Shown one piece after another: positions 38,765-48,631 of a DNA stretch of 64,000 nt. Position 1 is the first letter of the stretch; each line of letters opens with the position of its first letter. Made by a program: the position numbers and the translations under genes. Below the pieces are notes generated by a model. It saw only the letters and a list, made by a program, of their open reading frames with translations. It searched no databases and had not been told where the DNA came from. The stretch covers positions 2,956,001 to 3,020,000 of the forward strand of contig NZ_CP082918.1 in assembly GCF_019931755.1 (NCBI RefSeq), read 5' to 3'. The DNA is from Sutcliffiella horikoshii (lineage in GTDB: Bacteria; Bacillota; Bacilli; Bacillales; Bacillaceae_I).

Positions 38765-38923
38765 GAGATTATGAGGGAAAAATAAAGATTTGTCGACAGA
38801 TTTTTCAGGAATTGGTGTAAAAAATATACTTTTCTAATAAAAGCGGCCTTTTTACCTATCATTTCATTTTATTTATGTTAGCAGGAAATAGTACTAGGCC
38901 GTTATCATCATATATGAAAAAAA

Positions 38924-38953
38924 CTAGAGCAATCCGATTGCCCTAGTTCTTTT
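38924..38953 (-). terminator. Terminator of apt
   Basis: Minus-strand stem AACTAGGGCAAT...ATTGCTCTAGTT followed by T-run, just after the apt stop codon. Confidence 0.87.
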
Positions 38954-38959
38954 TAAAAA

Positions 38960-39472
38960 TTAATATTTCATTAATGTAAGAATATCGAATCCGTCTAGTT
39001 TGCTGCGTCCATCCAAGTAGGATAGCTCGATAAGGAATGCAATACCTGCAACTACTCCGCCAAGCTCTTCAACAAGCTTGATTGTCGCTTCGATTGTACC
39101 ACCTGTTGCAAGTAGATCATCTGTAATCAATACGCGTTGACCAGGCTTGATCGCATCTCTATGGATAGTCAGTACATCTTTACCGTACTCCAAACCGTAT
39201 TCAACACGAGCTACTTCACGTGGAAGTTTCCCTTCTTTACGAACCGGCGCAAAACCAACTCCTAAAGAGTAAGCTACCGGACAACCAATGATGAATCCAC
39301 GTGCTTCCGGTCCAACAATTAGATCTACTTCTTTATCGCGAGCATATTCAACGATTTGGTCTGTTGCATAACGGTATGCATCACCATTGTCCATTAACGT
39401 TGTAATATCCTTGAACTGTATACCAGGTTTTGGCCAATCAGGAACGATTGTTACGAATTTCTTTAAATCCAT
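38960..39472 (-). CDS. apt: Adenine phosphoribosyltransferase
   Basis: 170 residues; makes AMP from adenine and PRPP. The PRPP-binding motif [18 protein letters not shown] is at about 117-135, with [18 protein letters not shown] near 55-70. AGGAGG precedes ATG at 39472. It follows recJ by 14 bp. Confidence 0.96.
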   Translation of the reverse strand: MDLKKFVTIVPDWPKPGIQFKDITTLMDNGDAYRYATDQIVEYARDKEVDLIVGPEARGFIIGCPVAYSLGVGFAPVRKEGKLPREVARVEYGLEYGKDVLTIHRDAIKPGQRVLITDDLLATGGTIEATIKLVEELGGVVAGIAFLIELSYLDGRSKLDGFDILTLMKY

Positions 39473-39486
39473 CTTCTATTTTCCTC

Positions 39487-41832
39487 CTATGAATGAACAG
39501 TGCATTGCTTGGTTAGATGCTGATCAAACCACACTTTTAATTGTTTATATGAAGAATATAAAAACAAGTTTTCAAGCATCACTTGCTGTTGCTTTTTACG
39601 ATAAGTTGGAGACTCTTCAAAGTCCCTTTTTTTCGCTGCATGGTTTAATGCGATAAAACCCTTGTCTATTGTAACAAATTCTAAGTCAAAAAACACCTGT
39701 GATATGAAATCCACTGTTTCTTTTGACCAGCCTCGGTGTTTGGCGATATCTTCTGCATGCTTTCTGAGGTCAAAGGAACCTTTTTTAGCAAGTAATGCGT
39801 AAAACCATTTAAAGTGCTCTCTCGTCGGGATGGTAGAAAAGAAATGGTTCTCCTTTTGATAAAAGGACGCATAGATTCGCTCAGGCGTACTATTTTCTAA
39901 TAAATTTGATAGGAGCGCTTCTTCAGAAGGGATATCCAGTATGACAACATACTTTCCTGTCAAATCTTCTTTAGTATCATTTGTTACCATATTTGCATAT
40001 GGTCGTAAATCAGCATGCAGATTAATTTCTTCCAAAGTAGATTCATTAAAATATAGGATGTGGAGTTTTGTTTTATCTATTCCATTTAGCGTTTGATTTA
40101 ACTGTTTAATGGAACGGATATCAAAAAGCTGCCAATCTGTCACTCTGATATCTTTCAAAAAAAGTTGAGGCTTGCGGAAATTGTTCCATTCATTGATAGA
40201 GAGTTCTCCCAAAACGTCAAGAGATGCCCCAGGGGAGACGTGATGATACGTTTCTCCAAAGCCAAAGCCTACACAATCTAGTGAACTGCCATCCTGTTCA
40301 ATGACCAGTTTCAAATGATTGCTTTTGTTTCCGATTTGGCGAATTTGTTGTGGCAAGACACCTTTTACCAGCACTTTTGGTTTTGGATTGGACACTCCGA
40401 ATGGAGCAAGCATTTCCAACTGCTCTATTGTTGCAAGTGTTACCTCTTCCACTTTGCATTCAATATCAACGTCCGTAATAGGAGTGAAATCTTCATCTGT
40501 CAGAATTTCTAACGCCTTTTGATTCATTCTTTGTCTGAGCTCATTTACATCTTCTATTTTCAACGTCATTCCGGCCGCCATTGGATGTCCACCGAAATGA
40601 GGCAAAATATCCCGGCATTCCGAAAGGTTTTCAAAGAGATCAAATCCGGCAATGGAACGCGCAGAACCTTTTGCCAACCCTTTATCCTCATCAAGGCTAA
40701 GCACGATGGTTGGTCGGTAAAAACGGTCCACAAGGCGTGATGCCACAATCCCGATCACTCCTGCATTCCAATTATTTCCCTCCACAATAATAAAACCATT
40801 ATCCTCTGGCGGGTATTTCTCTTCCACCTGTTGAATGGCTTCTTCGGTAATCTGGGTCACAATTTGCTGTCTCTCTTTGTTGTAACTTTCCATTTCCTCT
40901 GCAAGCATTTTGGCTTCTTCAGGATCATTTGTCATAAGAAGATGAACTGCCGGGTCTGCATTGTCCAGTCGCCCTACCGCATTGATTCTCGGTCCGATCG
41001 AAAACCCTACTGTCTCTTCTGTTACCGTATGCAATTCCACTCCGCATTTTTGAAGAAGCGCCTTTAAACCGACACGTGTGGTCTGTTGCATCTTTTTGAT
41101 TCCTTTAGAGGCAAGCAGTCTGTTCTCCCCGACTAACGGGACCAAATCGGCAATGGTTCCGATGGCTGCCACATCAAGGAGGTGCTCCGGATTTTTTCCG
41201 AGGAGTGCATGTGCGACCTTGTAGGCAACACCAACACCAGCAAGGTCATCAAACGGGTAAGAGCAAGTTTCTTTTTTCGGGTGAATGATCGCAAAAGCAT
41301 CAGGCAATTCTGGTCCAGGCTCATGGTGATCGGTGATGATAAGGTCCAACCCTAGTTCTTTTGCCACTTTTGCTTCATTGATGGCAGAGATTCCTGTGTC
41401 GACTGTGATAATAACAGAATATCCATTTTCTTTTGCTTGTTTGAAGGCATTTTCATTTGGCCCATAGCCCTCTGTAAAACGGTTTGGGATATAAAAATCA
41501 ACCAGTGCACCGATTTCTCGTAACGCAGTCACCATAACGGTGGTACTGCTGACTCCATCTGCATCATAGTCGCCAAACACAAGGATCTTCTCTTCCTTTG
41601 CAATCGCTTGATTTACTCTCTCCACGAGCTTGTCCATATCCTCCATTAAAAAAGGATCATGAAACTCTTGATCATTTGTATATAAAAATTCTTTTGCTGC
41701 ATCTATCGTGTCAAACCCTCTGTTTACCAAAAGGGAAGCAATAAGAGGGGCAATATCTAAAGACTGCGCTAATTGCTCAACCTGTTCCATACTCGATTCA
41801 TTTACATTCCATCTTGATTTAGAAGCTAACAA
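39487..41832 (-). CDS. recJ: Single-stranded-DNA-specific exonuclease RecJ
   Basis: 781 residues. DHH phosphoesterase motifs are visible: VFGDYDADGVSSTT (about 82-95), ITVDTG and ITDHHEPGPELPDA (about 158), and the DHHA1 motif GGHPMAAGMTL (about 415). The long C-terminal extension is usual for Firmicutes. It degrades 5'-ended single strands in recombination and mismatch repair. TTG at 41832 follows GGGAGG. Confidence 0.95.
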   Translation of the reverse strand: MLASKSRWNVNESSMEQVEQLAQSLDIAPLIASLLVNRGFDTIDAAKEFLYTNDQEFHDPFLMEDMDKLVERVNQAIAKEEKILVFGDYDADGVSSTTVMVTALREIGALVDFYIPNRFTEGYGPNENAFKQAKENGYSVIITVDTGISAINEAKVAKELGLDLIITDHHEPGPELPDAFAIIHPKKETCSYPFDDLAGVGVAYKVAHALLGKNPEHLLDVAAIGTIADLVPLVGENRLLASKGIKKMQQTTRVGLKALLQKCGVELHTVTEETVGFSIGPRINAVGRLDNADPAVHLLMTNDPEEAKMLAEEMESYNKERQQIVTQITEEAIQQVEEKYPPEDNGFIIVEGNNWNAGVIGIVASRLVDRFYRPTIVLSLDEDKGLAKGSARSIAGFDLFENLSECRDILPHFGGHPMAAGMTLKIEDVNELRQRMNQKALEILTDEDFTPITDVDIECKVEEVTLATIEQLEMLAPFGVSNPKPKVLVKGVLPQQIRQIGNKSNHLKLVIEQDGSSLDCVGFGFGETYHHVSPGASLDVLGELSINEWNNFRKPQLFLKDIRVTDWQLFDIRSIKQLNQTLNGIDKTKLHILYFNESTLEEINLHADLRPYANMVTNDTKEDLTGKYVVILDIPSEEALLSNLLENSTPERIYASFYQKENHFFSTIPTREHFKWFYALLAKKGSFDLRKHAEDIAKHRGWSKETVDFISQVFFDLEFVTIDKGFIALNHAAKKRDFEESPTYRKKQQQVMLENLFLYSSYKQLKVWFDQHLTKQCTVHS

Positions 41833-41899
41833 ACTAATTCCTCCCTTAGCGTTTCTTATTATACTAGAGAGTTATAGTAGCTTCAATAACCACCGCAGA

Positions 41900-41963
41900 G
41901 GTACCTGACCCCAAAAACAAACAAACTATATACTTACCACACCCAATGCTGGGGTCTGGTACC
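41900..41963. repeat. Inverted repeat with GGTACCTGACCCCA arms
   Basis: GGTACCTGACCCCA (41900-41913) and TGGGGTCTGGTACC (41950-41963), 13 of 14 positions complementary, with a 36-nt loop. It shares the GGGGTC core with the palindrome at 33069. Lies between lapA and recJ. Confidence 0.75.
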
Positions 41964-41993
41964 GCACTTATGCTCTTCTACCCTTCTCAACAA

Positions 41994-42029
41994 AAAAACA
42001 CAGGCCCACTACCGCGACCTGCGTCTCTC
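41994..42029 (-). terminator. Terminator overlapping the end of lapA
   Basis: Minus strand ACGCAGGTC...GGCCTGTGT and T-run. The left arm of the stem encodes the last residues of the LapA-type protein. Confidence 0.75.
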
Positions 42030-42332
42030 CCCAACTGTTTCCACCGTATTCTTATCCTTATCCTCAACCACCGGCTCTACTCCAGCCTGTTCCCCAGAAA
42101 CTCCTTTATGCTTCTGCTGCATCTGCCGTTTAACCTTAACCACCTGATAAATTCCAATAGACCCGGCAATAACAATGCCCATCAAAGTCGAAAATAATAT
42201 GACTAACACCAACGGCCATTCCGCTGTGCCGAATAAATAGTTCACCTCAACAGGTGCCACATTTAATACTGCGAAAATGGCTACAACGATGGTGAAAAGA
42301 ACTCCCGCCAATAGATACCATTGCGTCTTCAT
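42009..42332 (-). CDS. yrvD: LapA-domain membrane protein (YrvD type)
   Basis: 107 residues: two transmembrane segments (WYLLAGVLFTIVVAIFAVLN and WPLVLVILFSTLMGIVIAGS) with VAPVEVNYLFG between them, the LapA/DUF1049 signature, then a basic coiled tail. Possibly involved in envelope assembly; role not established in bacilli. It starts 17 bp after the cation transporter and has AGGGGGAG before the ATG. Confidence 0.85.
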   Translation of the reverse strand: MKTQWYLLAGVLFTIVVAIFAVLNVAPVEVNYLFGTAEWPLVLVILFSTLMGIVIAGSIGIYQVVKVKRQMQQKHKGVSGEQAGVEPVVEDKDKNTVETVGERRRSR

Positions 42333-42349
42333 ATAAATCTCCCCCTCAA

Positions 42350-43240
42350 TTATTCAGAGTATGGATTGATATGCACAAACACATCCTGAACTTCTCTATT
42401 TTCAACGAGTTTTGCCTTCACGTTTTTACCTATTTTATGACCATCTTCCACCGTAATGTATGGATCAACGGAAATTTTTAAATCAATGATGACATAATGA
42501 CCATGTTCCCTTGCATGCAAACTGTCAATTTTCATCACACCAGGCACAGTTAAAACAACCTCACGAAATTCTTCCGTATCTTCCTCATGCATGACATGGT
42601 CCATCGTATTGTGAATGGACTCTGAACCAAGCTGCCAAGAAATCTTTATAATCATGAGAGCTACCACTATCCCTGCAACAGGGTCAAGATATACTAACCA
42701 GTCAACTCCGATATACCCTCCCAAGACAGCACCGGCAATACCTATTAGAGCTGCGATGGAAGAGAAGACGTCTGATCTATGTTCATATGCATTGACGATG
42801 ATGGCGTCACTCTTTATTCTTTTTCCCAAATTGTACTTATATCGAAACATTATTTCTTTAACGATGATGGAAAAGACAACTACATAAATGGCTAAAGCTT
42901 TTGGTGCCTGGATCGGTTCAAAGAAAGCCTGAAAAGACGATTTGCCAATTTCAAACCCGACGATCAATAAAAGAACCGCAACAATAATGGCAGCAATATT
43001 CTCTGCCTTGCCATGTCCATATGGATGATCTTCATCAGGAGGCTGCTTGGCTGCCCTCAAACCTATGTATACTGCCAAAGATCCTGCAACATCAGATGCA
43101 GAGTGAACAGCGTCCGCTACAAGTGCCCGACTGTTGGCAACTACACCAGCCCAAGCTTTTAGTCCGGCCAACACGATGTTTCCGACCACTCCTACCAACG
43201 CTGCAAATTCGGCCTTCTTAAATCGCTCATTATGTTCCAT
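42350..43240 (-). CDS. Cation diffusion facilitator transporter
   Basis: 296 residues, about six membrane segments. Metal-binding residues of the CDF family are present in VADAVHSASDVAGS (HxxxD, about residue 42) and in the second site near YEHRSDVFSS (HxxxD, about 152), followed by a C-terminal cytoplasmic domain with HAREHGHYVIIDLKISVD. HxxxD plus the A/N pattern suggests Mn, Fe or Zn export; the metal is not decided by sequence. ATG at 43240 follows AAAGGGGTG. Confidence 0.9.
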   Translation of the reverse strand: MEHNERFKKAEFAALVGVVGNIVLAGLKAWAGVVANSRALVADAVHSASDVAGSLAVYIGLRAAKQPPDEDHPYGHGKAENIAAIIVAVLLLIVGFEIGKSSFQAFFEPIQAPKALAIYVVVFSIIVKEIMFRYKYNLGKRIKSDAIIVNAYEHRSDVFSSIAALIGIAGAVLGGYIGVDWLVYLDPVAGIVVALMIIKISWQLGSESIHNTMDHVMHEEDTEEFREVVLTVPGVMKIDSLHAREHGHYVIIDLKISVDPYITVEDGHKIGKNVKAKLVENREVQDVFVHINPYSE

Positions 43241-43314
43241 TACGACACCCCTTTGCATTCTCTACTTTCTATTGTACCCGAAATAAGGCAAATCCTTCTA
43301 AAAATCATACAAAT

Positions 43315-43353
43315 AAAAATGTCACAGCGCGTGTATCAACCGCTGTGACATTT
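43315..43353 (-). terminator. Terminator of secDF
   Basis: 13-bp stem AAATGTCACAGCG/CGCTGTGACATTT and TTATTT on the minus strand. Confidence 0.9.
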
Positions 43354-43357
43354 CTCA

Positions 43358-45607
43358 TTATACTTCTGGCTCCGGATCTTCTACAGGAGCTTTTCTAGGT
43401 TTAGTAATTTGTTTGTATTTCCAATTCATCCACAGCTGTGCTGCGATGAACAGGGAAGAATACGTACCTACAATCAATCCAACTAATAAGGCAATGGAGA
43501 AATTAGTAATCGACTCACTGCCGAAAATAAGCAAAGCAATGACTGCAATAACTACCGTTCCAACCGTATTAAGGGATCTGACGAAAGTTTGCTGTAAACT
43601 TTTGTTCACGATTTCTTTTAAATCTTCATATGTTTTAACCCGCTTTTTCTTTTTCAAGTTTTCACGGATCCGGTCAAACGTAACAATCGTATCATTGATC
43701 GAGTAACCGACAATGGTCAACAAGGCTGCAATGAATGTGATATCCACTTCCAGTCTTGTTAAACTGAAGAACGCAACGATAAAGAAGGCGTCATGGAACA
43801 ATGCCACAATGGCAGCAAGTGCAAACATCCATTCAAATCGGATGGTTACATAGATGATGATTCCAACAGCAGCAATCAGAATGGCAAAGAACGCATTCCT
43901 TGCAAGTTCTTGACCAACTGTTGGGGAAACCGTACTAACACTTGGTTCCGAGCCGTATTTATTTTGTACATACTCTTTCACTTCTGCTATTTCTGTCTGT
44001 GAAAAATCATCCACATATCTAGCAACAGCAATTTCGTTATTATTTCCTGCAAGAACCACATCTTTCGGCTCCAACCCAATGGAACCTAATTCTTCTGTAA
44101 TCTCTTCAGCTGTCAGGCTTGTTTCACTTAAGATTTCCACCCTTGTACCACTGGCAAAATCAATACCAAGGTTTAAGCGGAAGACAGCAAGTACTATAAT
44201 GCCGGCAACAATCAAAGCTCCTGAAAGCATAAAGAACTTCTTGCGATGCTTCAAGAAATCCCAGTTATCAAATCGGTTTGGAGCTTCCGTCTGCTCATCC
44301 GTCATATTGATATCAAGGATATCCTCTTTTTTCACACCAAATAGATGCGGCTTATTATTCATGAATCTGCTGTTCACCCACAGGCCAAGCAATAGTCTTG
44401 ATCCGAAAACAGCTGTAATAAAGCTCAATAGGATACTGACAATCAACATAGTTGCAAACCCTTTTACAGAGCTTGTTCCGTACACGAACATTACCCCTGC
44501 TGCAAGAAGCGTTGTTAAGTTGGCATCCAAAATGGTTGAAAACGAGTTTCTGCTACCTGCTCGGAATGCGGACATCGCAGATCTTCCAAGCTTTAATTCT
44601 TCTTTAATCCGTTCATAGGTGATGATATTGGCGTCTACTGCCATCCCTACACCAAGAATCAACGCGGCTATACCTGGTAGTGTAAGAACCCCATTCATCA
44701 ATTCGAACACAAGCAAGATTAAGAAAATATACGTACTTAATGTTACAACCGCCACCAAGCCAGGCAAACGGTAGTATACAAGCATGAAAATAAGGATAAC
44801 ACTAATCCCTATAATACCGGCAAGGACCGTTTTCTGAAGTGCAGTTTCCCCGAATTTAGCTCCTACAGACGTGGAATAGATTTCTTCCAACTCAACAGGT
44901 AAGGATCCTGCATTCAGTAGGTCTGCTAACTCCTTCGCAGATTCAATCGAAAAGTTCCCTGTAATCTGCACGTTTGTTTCATTTAACACACGATCTACAC
45001 CAGCAGCAGAAAGGTATTTAGGATCCTCTTTGCCAGCTTCCGCTTCATAAGAATCCACGCCTTCTTCAAAATCCAGCCAAATAACCATCAAGTTGCGCCC
45101 AACACCCATATCACGAACTTGACGTGTGATGTCCCCAAATTCTGAAGCAGAACGAAGCGTCAGAGCCACACTTGGAGCATTGTTTTGGTCAAAGGACTGA
45201 CTTGCTCCTCTCTCTGCGAGGGCCGAACCATCCATTAATAAGTTGTCATCCACATCACGGAAGGTTAATTTTGCTTCTGTGGACAACAGTTCCCTTGCCT
45301 TGGACTGGTCTTCCACTCCGGCAAGCTGGACACGAATACGATTATCGCCCTCGATTTGGATGTTCGGTTCACTGATACCTAACACATTTACCCTTTTATA
45401 AAGGGCACTGACCGTACTTACAAGCAAATCACGATCCACTTCACTATTTTCATTGATAGGTTTTACTTCATACAGGACCTCAAAGCCCCCTTGAAGATCA
45501 AGACCAAGTTTAATATCTTTTGTAATTGGATTCGTAAACACTCCAATTGTGCTTCCAATTAGAATAAGAAGTAAAAAGAATGCTACTATCCGTCCTCTTT
45601 TGACCAT
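43358..45607 (-). CDS. secDF: Protein translocase subunit SecDF (fused)
   Basis: 749 residues with the SecD half (about 1-425) and SecF half (about 440-749) in one chain, as in bacilli. SecD signature LGLDLQGGFEVLYEV near residue 35 and AAIALILGVGMAVDANIITYERI; SecF signature NLGIDFASGT and VGYSINDTIVTFDRIREN. Twelve membrane helices drive the late stage of Sec export with the proton motive force. ATG at 45607 is preferred to the GTG at 45631, which overlaps the AAGGAGG. Confidence 0.96.
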   Translation of the reverse strand: MVKRGRIVAFFLLLILIGSTIGVFTNPITKDIKLGLDLQGGFEVLYEVKPINENSEVDRDLLVSTVSALYKRVNVLGISEPNIQIEGDNRIRVQLAGVEDQSKARELLSTEAKLTFRDVDDNLLMDGSALAERGASQSFDQNNAPSVALTLRSASEFGDITRQVRDMGVGRNLMVIWLDFEEGVDSYEAEAGKEDPKYLSAAGVDRVLNETNVQITGNFSIESAKELADLLNAGSLPVELEEIYSTSVGAKFGETALQKTVLAGIIGISVILIFMLVYYRLPGLVAVVTLSTYIFLILLVFELMNGVLTLPGIAALILGVGMAVDANIITYERIKEELKLGRSAMSAFRAGSRNSFSTILDANLTTLLAAGVMFVYGTSSVKGFATMLIVSILLSFITAVFGSRLLLGLWVNSRFMNNKPHLFGVKKEDILDINMTDEQTEAPNRFDNWDFLKHRKKFFMLSGALIVAGIIVLAVFRLNLGIDFASGTRVEILSETSLTAEEITEELGSIGLEPKDVVLAGNNNEIAVARYVDDFSQTEIAEVKEYVQNKYGSEPSVSTVSPTVGQELARNAFFAILIAAVGIIIYVTIRFEWMFALAAIVALFHDAFFIVAFFSLTRLEVDITFIAALLTIVGYSINDTIVTFDRIRENLKKKKRVKTYEDLKEIVNKSLQQTFVRSLNTVGTVVIAVIALLIFGSESITNFSIALLVGLIVGTYSSLFIAAQLWMNWKYKQITKPRKAPVEDPEPEV

Positions 45608-45741
45608 TCGTGAAAAATCCTCCTTCTGCACTTACAATCGATGAAATAACTTCCGCTTTTATGGACACTTGGCTTCTTACATGCTTCACGTATAATTATG
45701 TAAAATAGTTAATTAAAGCCGTTTCAATGCCATCATGTACC

Positions 45742-45770
45742 ATTATGATTCATCCATTAATGCCTGTCAA
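45742..45770 (-). promoter_or_regulatory. Sigma-A promoter of secDF
   Basis: TTGACA (45765-45770), 17-bp spacer, CATAAT (45742-45747) on the minus strand; long leader of about 130 nt to secDF. Confidence 0.78.
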
Positions 45771-45784
45771 TTTTTGCTGAAAAT

Positions 45785-46084
45785 TTAATCTTTTTGTGAG
45801 GTAAAATAGTTTGGTGCTTTGTACGCTTCGATGGTGATGTAACTCATATAGTCGGTGACTGATAAACTGTACACATCATTGACCAGTTCAAACAGTCTTT
45901 TGGTTTCGGGGCGCTTCCATTTCTTTTTCGTCAAGCATTCCCACAATTCATCCTCTGAGACGGTGTCATAGCCGAAAAGCTGAAATTCTTCCAGCTTGCT
46001 CTGCAAAATTGGACCCAGGTCGTACCGGAAAAGGTCATAAGCATGTTCATTGGTTTCTTTTTTCATTGTTGATTGAACCCCCAT
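45785..46084 (-). CDS. comN: Post-transcriptional regulator ComN
   Basis: 99 residues (94 if the ATG at 46066 is used). The conserved family body is LGPILQSKLEEFQLFGYDTV followed by LWECLTKKKWKR and VNDVYSLSVTDYMSYITIEA. ComN affects comE mRNA and binds DivIVA in B. subtilis. The position between secDF and spoVB is the same there (yrzD). Start choice is uncertain because neither ATG has an ideal ribosome binding site. Confidence 0.88.
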   Translation of the reverse strand: MGVQSTMKKETNEHAYDLFRYDLGPILQSKLEEFQLFGYDTVSEDELWECLTKKKWKRPETKRLFELVNDVYSLSVTDYMSYITIEAYKAPNYFTSQKD

Positions 46085-46231
46085 TCAATTCACTCTCTCA
46101 TTTTATGCTTATTTCTAATAACCTTCTTTCCTTTCACTAGCACCTTGATAATACTTGTCATGCTTGGCCCACTCTTGTGCATATAGATAATTGTATATGA
46201 TAAGTCAGTAATTGAGAAGGCAGGGAATGGC

Positions 46232-47788
46232 ATGACAAAGCAAACATTTTTAAGAGGGACCTTAATTTTAATTATTGCCGGTTTGATCACAAGGGTTTTA
46301 GGGTTTGTCAACCGGATCGTGGTAGCAAGGTTTATCGGGGAAGAAGGCGTGGGACTATACATGATGGCAGTTCCTACACTTGTACTTACCATAACCATTA
46401 CCCAACTTGGCTTGCCTGTTGCCATTTCCAAATTGGTTGCCGAGGCAGAAGCCCAGGGCAATCACCGGAAAATCAAAAAGATTTTGGTCGTATCCCTTGC
46501 CACGACTGGAGCGCTCAGTATTATCTTCACTCCCGCCATGATTCTCCTCGCTCCTTACTTATCCAATAACCTATTTACAGATCCTAGAACCTATTATCCA
46601 TTAATGGCAATTGCACCTGTAGTTCCGATTATCGCGATCTCTTCTGTCCTTCGCGGCTATTTCCAAGGAAGACAGAATATGAAACCATCCGCCATTTCAC
46701 AGGTCATCGAACAAGTGGTTAGGATTTCTTTGGTTGCCGCTTGTACAAAAGCATTGCTTCCATATGGTATTGAATATGCAGCAGCAGGCGCCATGCTTTC
46801 CGCAGTCGTTGGAGAACTGATGTCCTTGCTTTATATGCTTTTTATTTTTAAAAATAAAAAATCTTTCCGTTTGCGTCGAAAGTTCTTTAACTATGTTGGG
46901 GAAGGAAAAGAGACATTCCGTGATTTGATGCGGATTGCCCTTCCAACTACGGGAAGCCGAATGATAGGTTCTGTTGCCTGGTTTTTCGAACCAATCGTCG
47001 TTGCCCAAAGCTTAGCTATTGCCGGTGTGGCTACTGCCATGGCCACCAAACAATACGGTGAACTTGTTGGATTTGCGCTTCCATTGATGATGTTGCCGTC
47101 CTTTATTACTTATTCCTTATCCACCGCCCTCGTTCCTGCCATAAGTGAAGCAGCAGCGAAAAAAAATAGCATCCTTATTGAACATCGTCTTCAACAAGCA
47201 TTAAGGCTTTCCTTTGTCACAGGCGGACTGGCAGTGGTACTTCTCTTCGTTTATGCAGAGCCTATCATGTTATTAATGTATGGCAGCAGCAAAGCGGCCA
47301 TCTATATAAAAGTCATGGCACCATTCTTTTTGTTCTATTATTTTCAGGGACCGCTGCAGGCAACATTGCAGGCATTGGATCTTGCGAAAGCAGCCATGAT
47401 CAATAGCTTTATTGGTGCCGCAGTGAAAACAGCTGTGATCTTTGTTTTGGCGAGCAAGCCTGCTTTTGGGATCATGGGAGCGGCACTTGGAATTGTGATC
47501 GGAATGATGCTAGTTACCTTGTTGCATATGGCCACCATCATGAAGGCCCTTAATTACTCGCTGTATATTCGTGATTATGTAAAAAGCTTCATTACCATGG
47601 GGATTTGCGTAGTTGCAGGGATGTGGATGGTCGACCATTTCCTGCTGGGTCTTGGGGTTGGGCAACGGAGCGGATTGATGATTATTTTGACATGCCTTCT
47701 GTATCTCGTTCTATTATTAGTCTTTGGATTAGTAAAAAGAGAAGAACTTGCAAGGCTGCCTTTCTTGAAAAAGTGGCTGGCGAGGTAG
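46232..47788 (+). CDS. spoVB: Stage V sporulation protein B (MOP flippase family)
   Basis: 518 residues with 14 predicted membrane segments; MATE/MOP superfamily polysaccharide exporter. Start MTKQTFLRGTLILIIAGLIT and RVLGFVNRIVVARFIGEEG are typical of SpoVB, which is needed for spore cortex synthesis. A possible sigma-E -10 (CATATAGAT at 46177-46185) lies upstream. Plus strand, divergent from comN. Confidence 0.92.
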   Translation: MTKQTFLRGTLILIIAGLITRVLGFVNRIVVARFIGEEGVGLYMMAVPTLVLTITITQLGLPVAISKLVAEAEAQGNHRKIKKILVVSLATTGALSIIFTPAMILLAPYLSNNLFTDPRTYYPLMAIAPVVPIIAISSVLRGYFQGRQNMKPSAISQVIEQVVRISLVAACTKALLPYGIEYAAAGAMLSAVVGELMSLLYMLFIFKNKKSFRLRRKFFNYVGEGKETFRDLMRIALPTTGSRMIGSVAWFFEPIVVAQSLAIAGVATAMATKQYGELVGFALPLMMLPSFITYSLSTALVPAISEAAAKKNSILIEHRLQQALRLSFVTGGLAVVLLFVYAEPIMLLMYGSSKAAIYIKVMAPFFLFYYFQGPLQATLQALDLAKAAMINSFIGAAVKTAVIFVLASKPAFGIMGAALGIVIGMMLVTLLHMATIMKALNYSLYIRDYVKSFITMGICVVAGMWMVDHFLLGLGVGQRSGLMIILTCLLYLVLLLVFGLVKREELARLPFLKKWLAR

Positions 47789-47803
47789 TGAGTTTGCCAA
47801 TCG

Positions 47804-47840
47804 GGGTGTTTAGAATTATCAACTTCTAAACACCCTTTTA
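47804..47840. terminator. Bidirectional terminator spoVB/yrbG
   Basis: Stem GGGTGTTTAGAA/TTCTAAACACCC followed by TTTTATT on the plus strand. Confidence 0.88.
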
Positions 47841-48500
47841 TTCATCAATCAAATCGATAAAAAACACTCCGTTATCATAGCTGCAATAAGAAATCTTATG
47901 TAAATCTTTATATCCAATAGCTCTTAATTGCTGCCTAAGCCAAAGATTGGTTTTACCGATTCGTTTTAAATGATCTTCTTGAATGACTCCGTCCATCACA
48001 AGCGGCAGGTTCATGGAATCCTCTTCATCAACAGGAATTCCCTCTTCCTTCTTTTTCTCAAATACCGATAGTTTTCCTGAAGGTTCCAAAATCGCAAACT
48101 CTACATCGGCCACATTTTTCACATTCTTTTCCCTGAGCTGGACAAGCAGGTCATCGAAGTTATAGCGTTGTTTTTTCATTGCCTCTTCATCTATTTTCCC
48201 ATTATTGATGATGACAGTAGGTTTTCCATCAATCAGAACTCGGAATCGTTGGCTTTTAAGTGATACAAAGGCAAGCAAGATCTGAATTCCCATTAACAAA
48301 AACATCGGAAGCAGCGAATGAATCAGTGGGTCTTTCGGGTTTTCAATCGCCATGACAGCCATTTCGGCAATCATGATAAAGACGACCAAGTCCAAGACAC
48401 TCAATTCCCCTATTTCTCTCTTCCCCATGACACGAAAGATCATGAGAATAAGGAAATATAGAAAAAGGGTTCTCGCGATAATCAACACGTATTCTTCCAT
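47838..48500 (-). CDS. yrbG: DUF421-domain membrane protein YrbG
   Basis: 220 residues. Three N-terminal membrane segments (about 1-85, with FRVMGKREIGELSVLDLVVF) and a soluble C-terminal YetF-type domain (VLIDGKPTVIINNGKIDEEA, YNFDDLLVQLREKN). Proteins of this family are linked to spore membrane properties in bacilli, but the molecular role is not settled. ATG at 48500 follows AGAGGTG. Confidence 0.88.
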   Translation of the reverse strand: MEEYVLIIARTLFLYFLILMIFRVMGKREIGELSVLDLVVFIMIAEMAVMAIENPKDPLIHSLLPMFLLMGIQILLAFVSLKSQRFRVLIDGKPTVIINNGKIDEEAMKKQRYNFDDLLVQLREKNVKNVADVEFAILEPSGKLSVFEKKKEEGIPVDEEDSMNLPLVMDGVIQEDHLKRIGKTNLWLRQQLRAIGYKDLHKISYCSYDNGVFFIDLIDE

Positions 48501-48631
48501 TACACCCACCTCTTCCGAACAAGACAATTATATGTTTAGCTTTCACCCAAAAAATATTTATATTCTATTATGTCTTTCTTGTGAATATGCTTGTATTACT
48601 TAGCATGTACTACGAAAGGGGAAAAGTACGC

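Larger units (their letters stand above)
38580..38959. other. Non-coding region between apt and relA
   Basis: 380 bp without a gene. From right to left it holds the apt terminator, AT-rich DNA, the relA promoter and, at 38637-38648, a tiny GGCGCTTGCGC hairpin followed by T-run on the minus strand, which could act as an attenuator within the relA leader. Confidence 0.7.
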
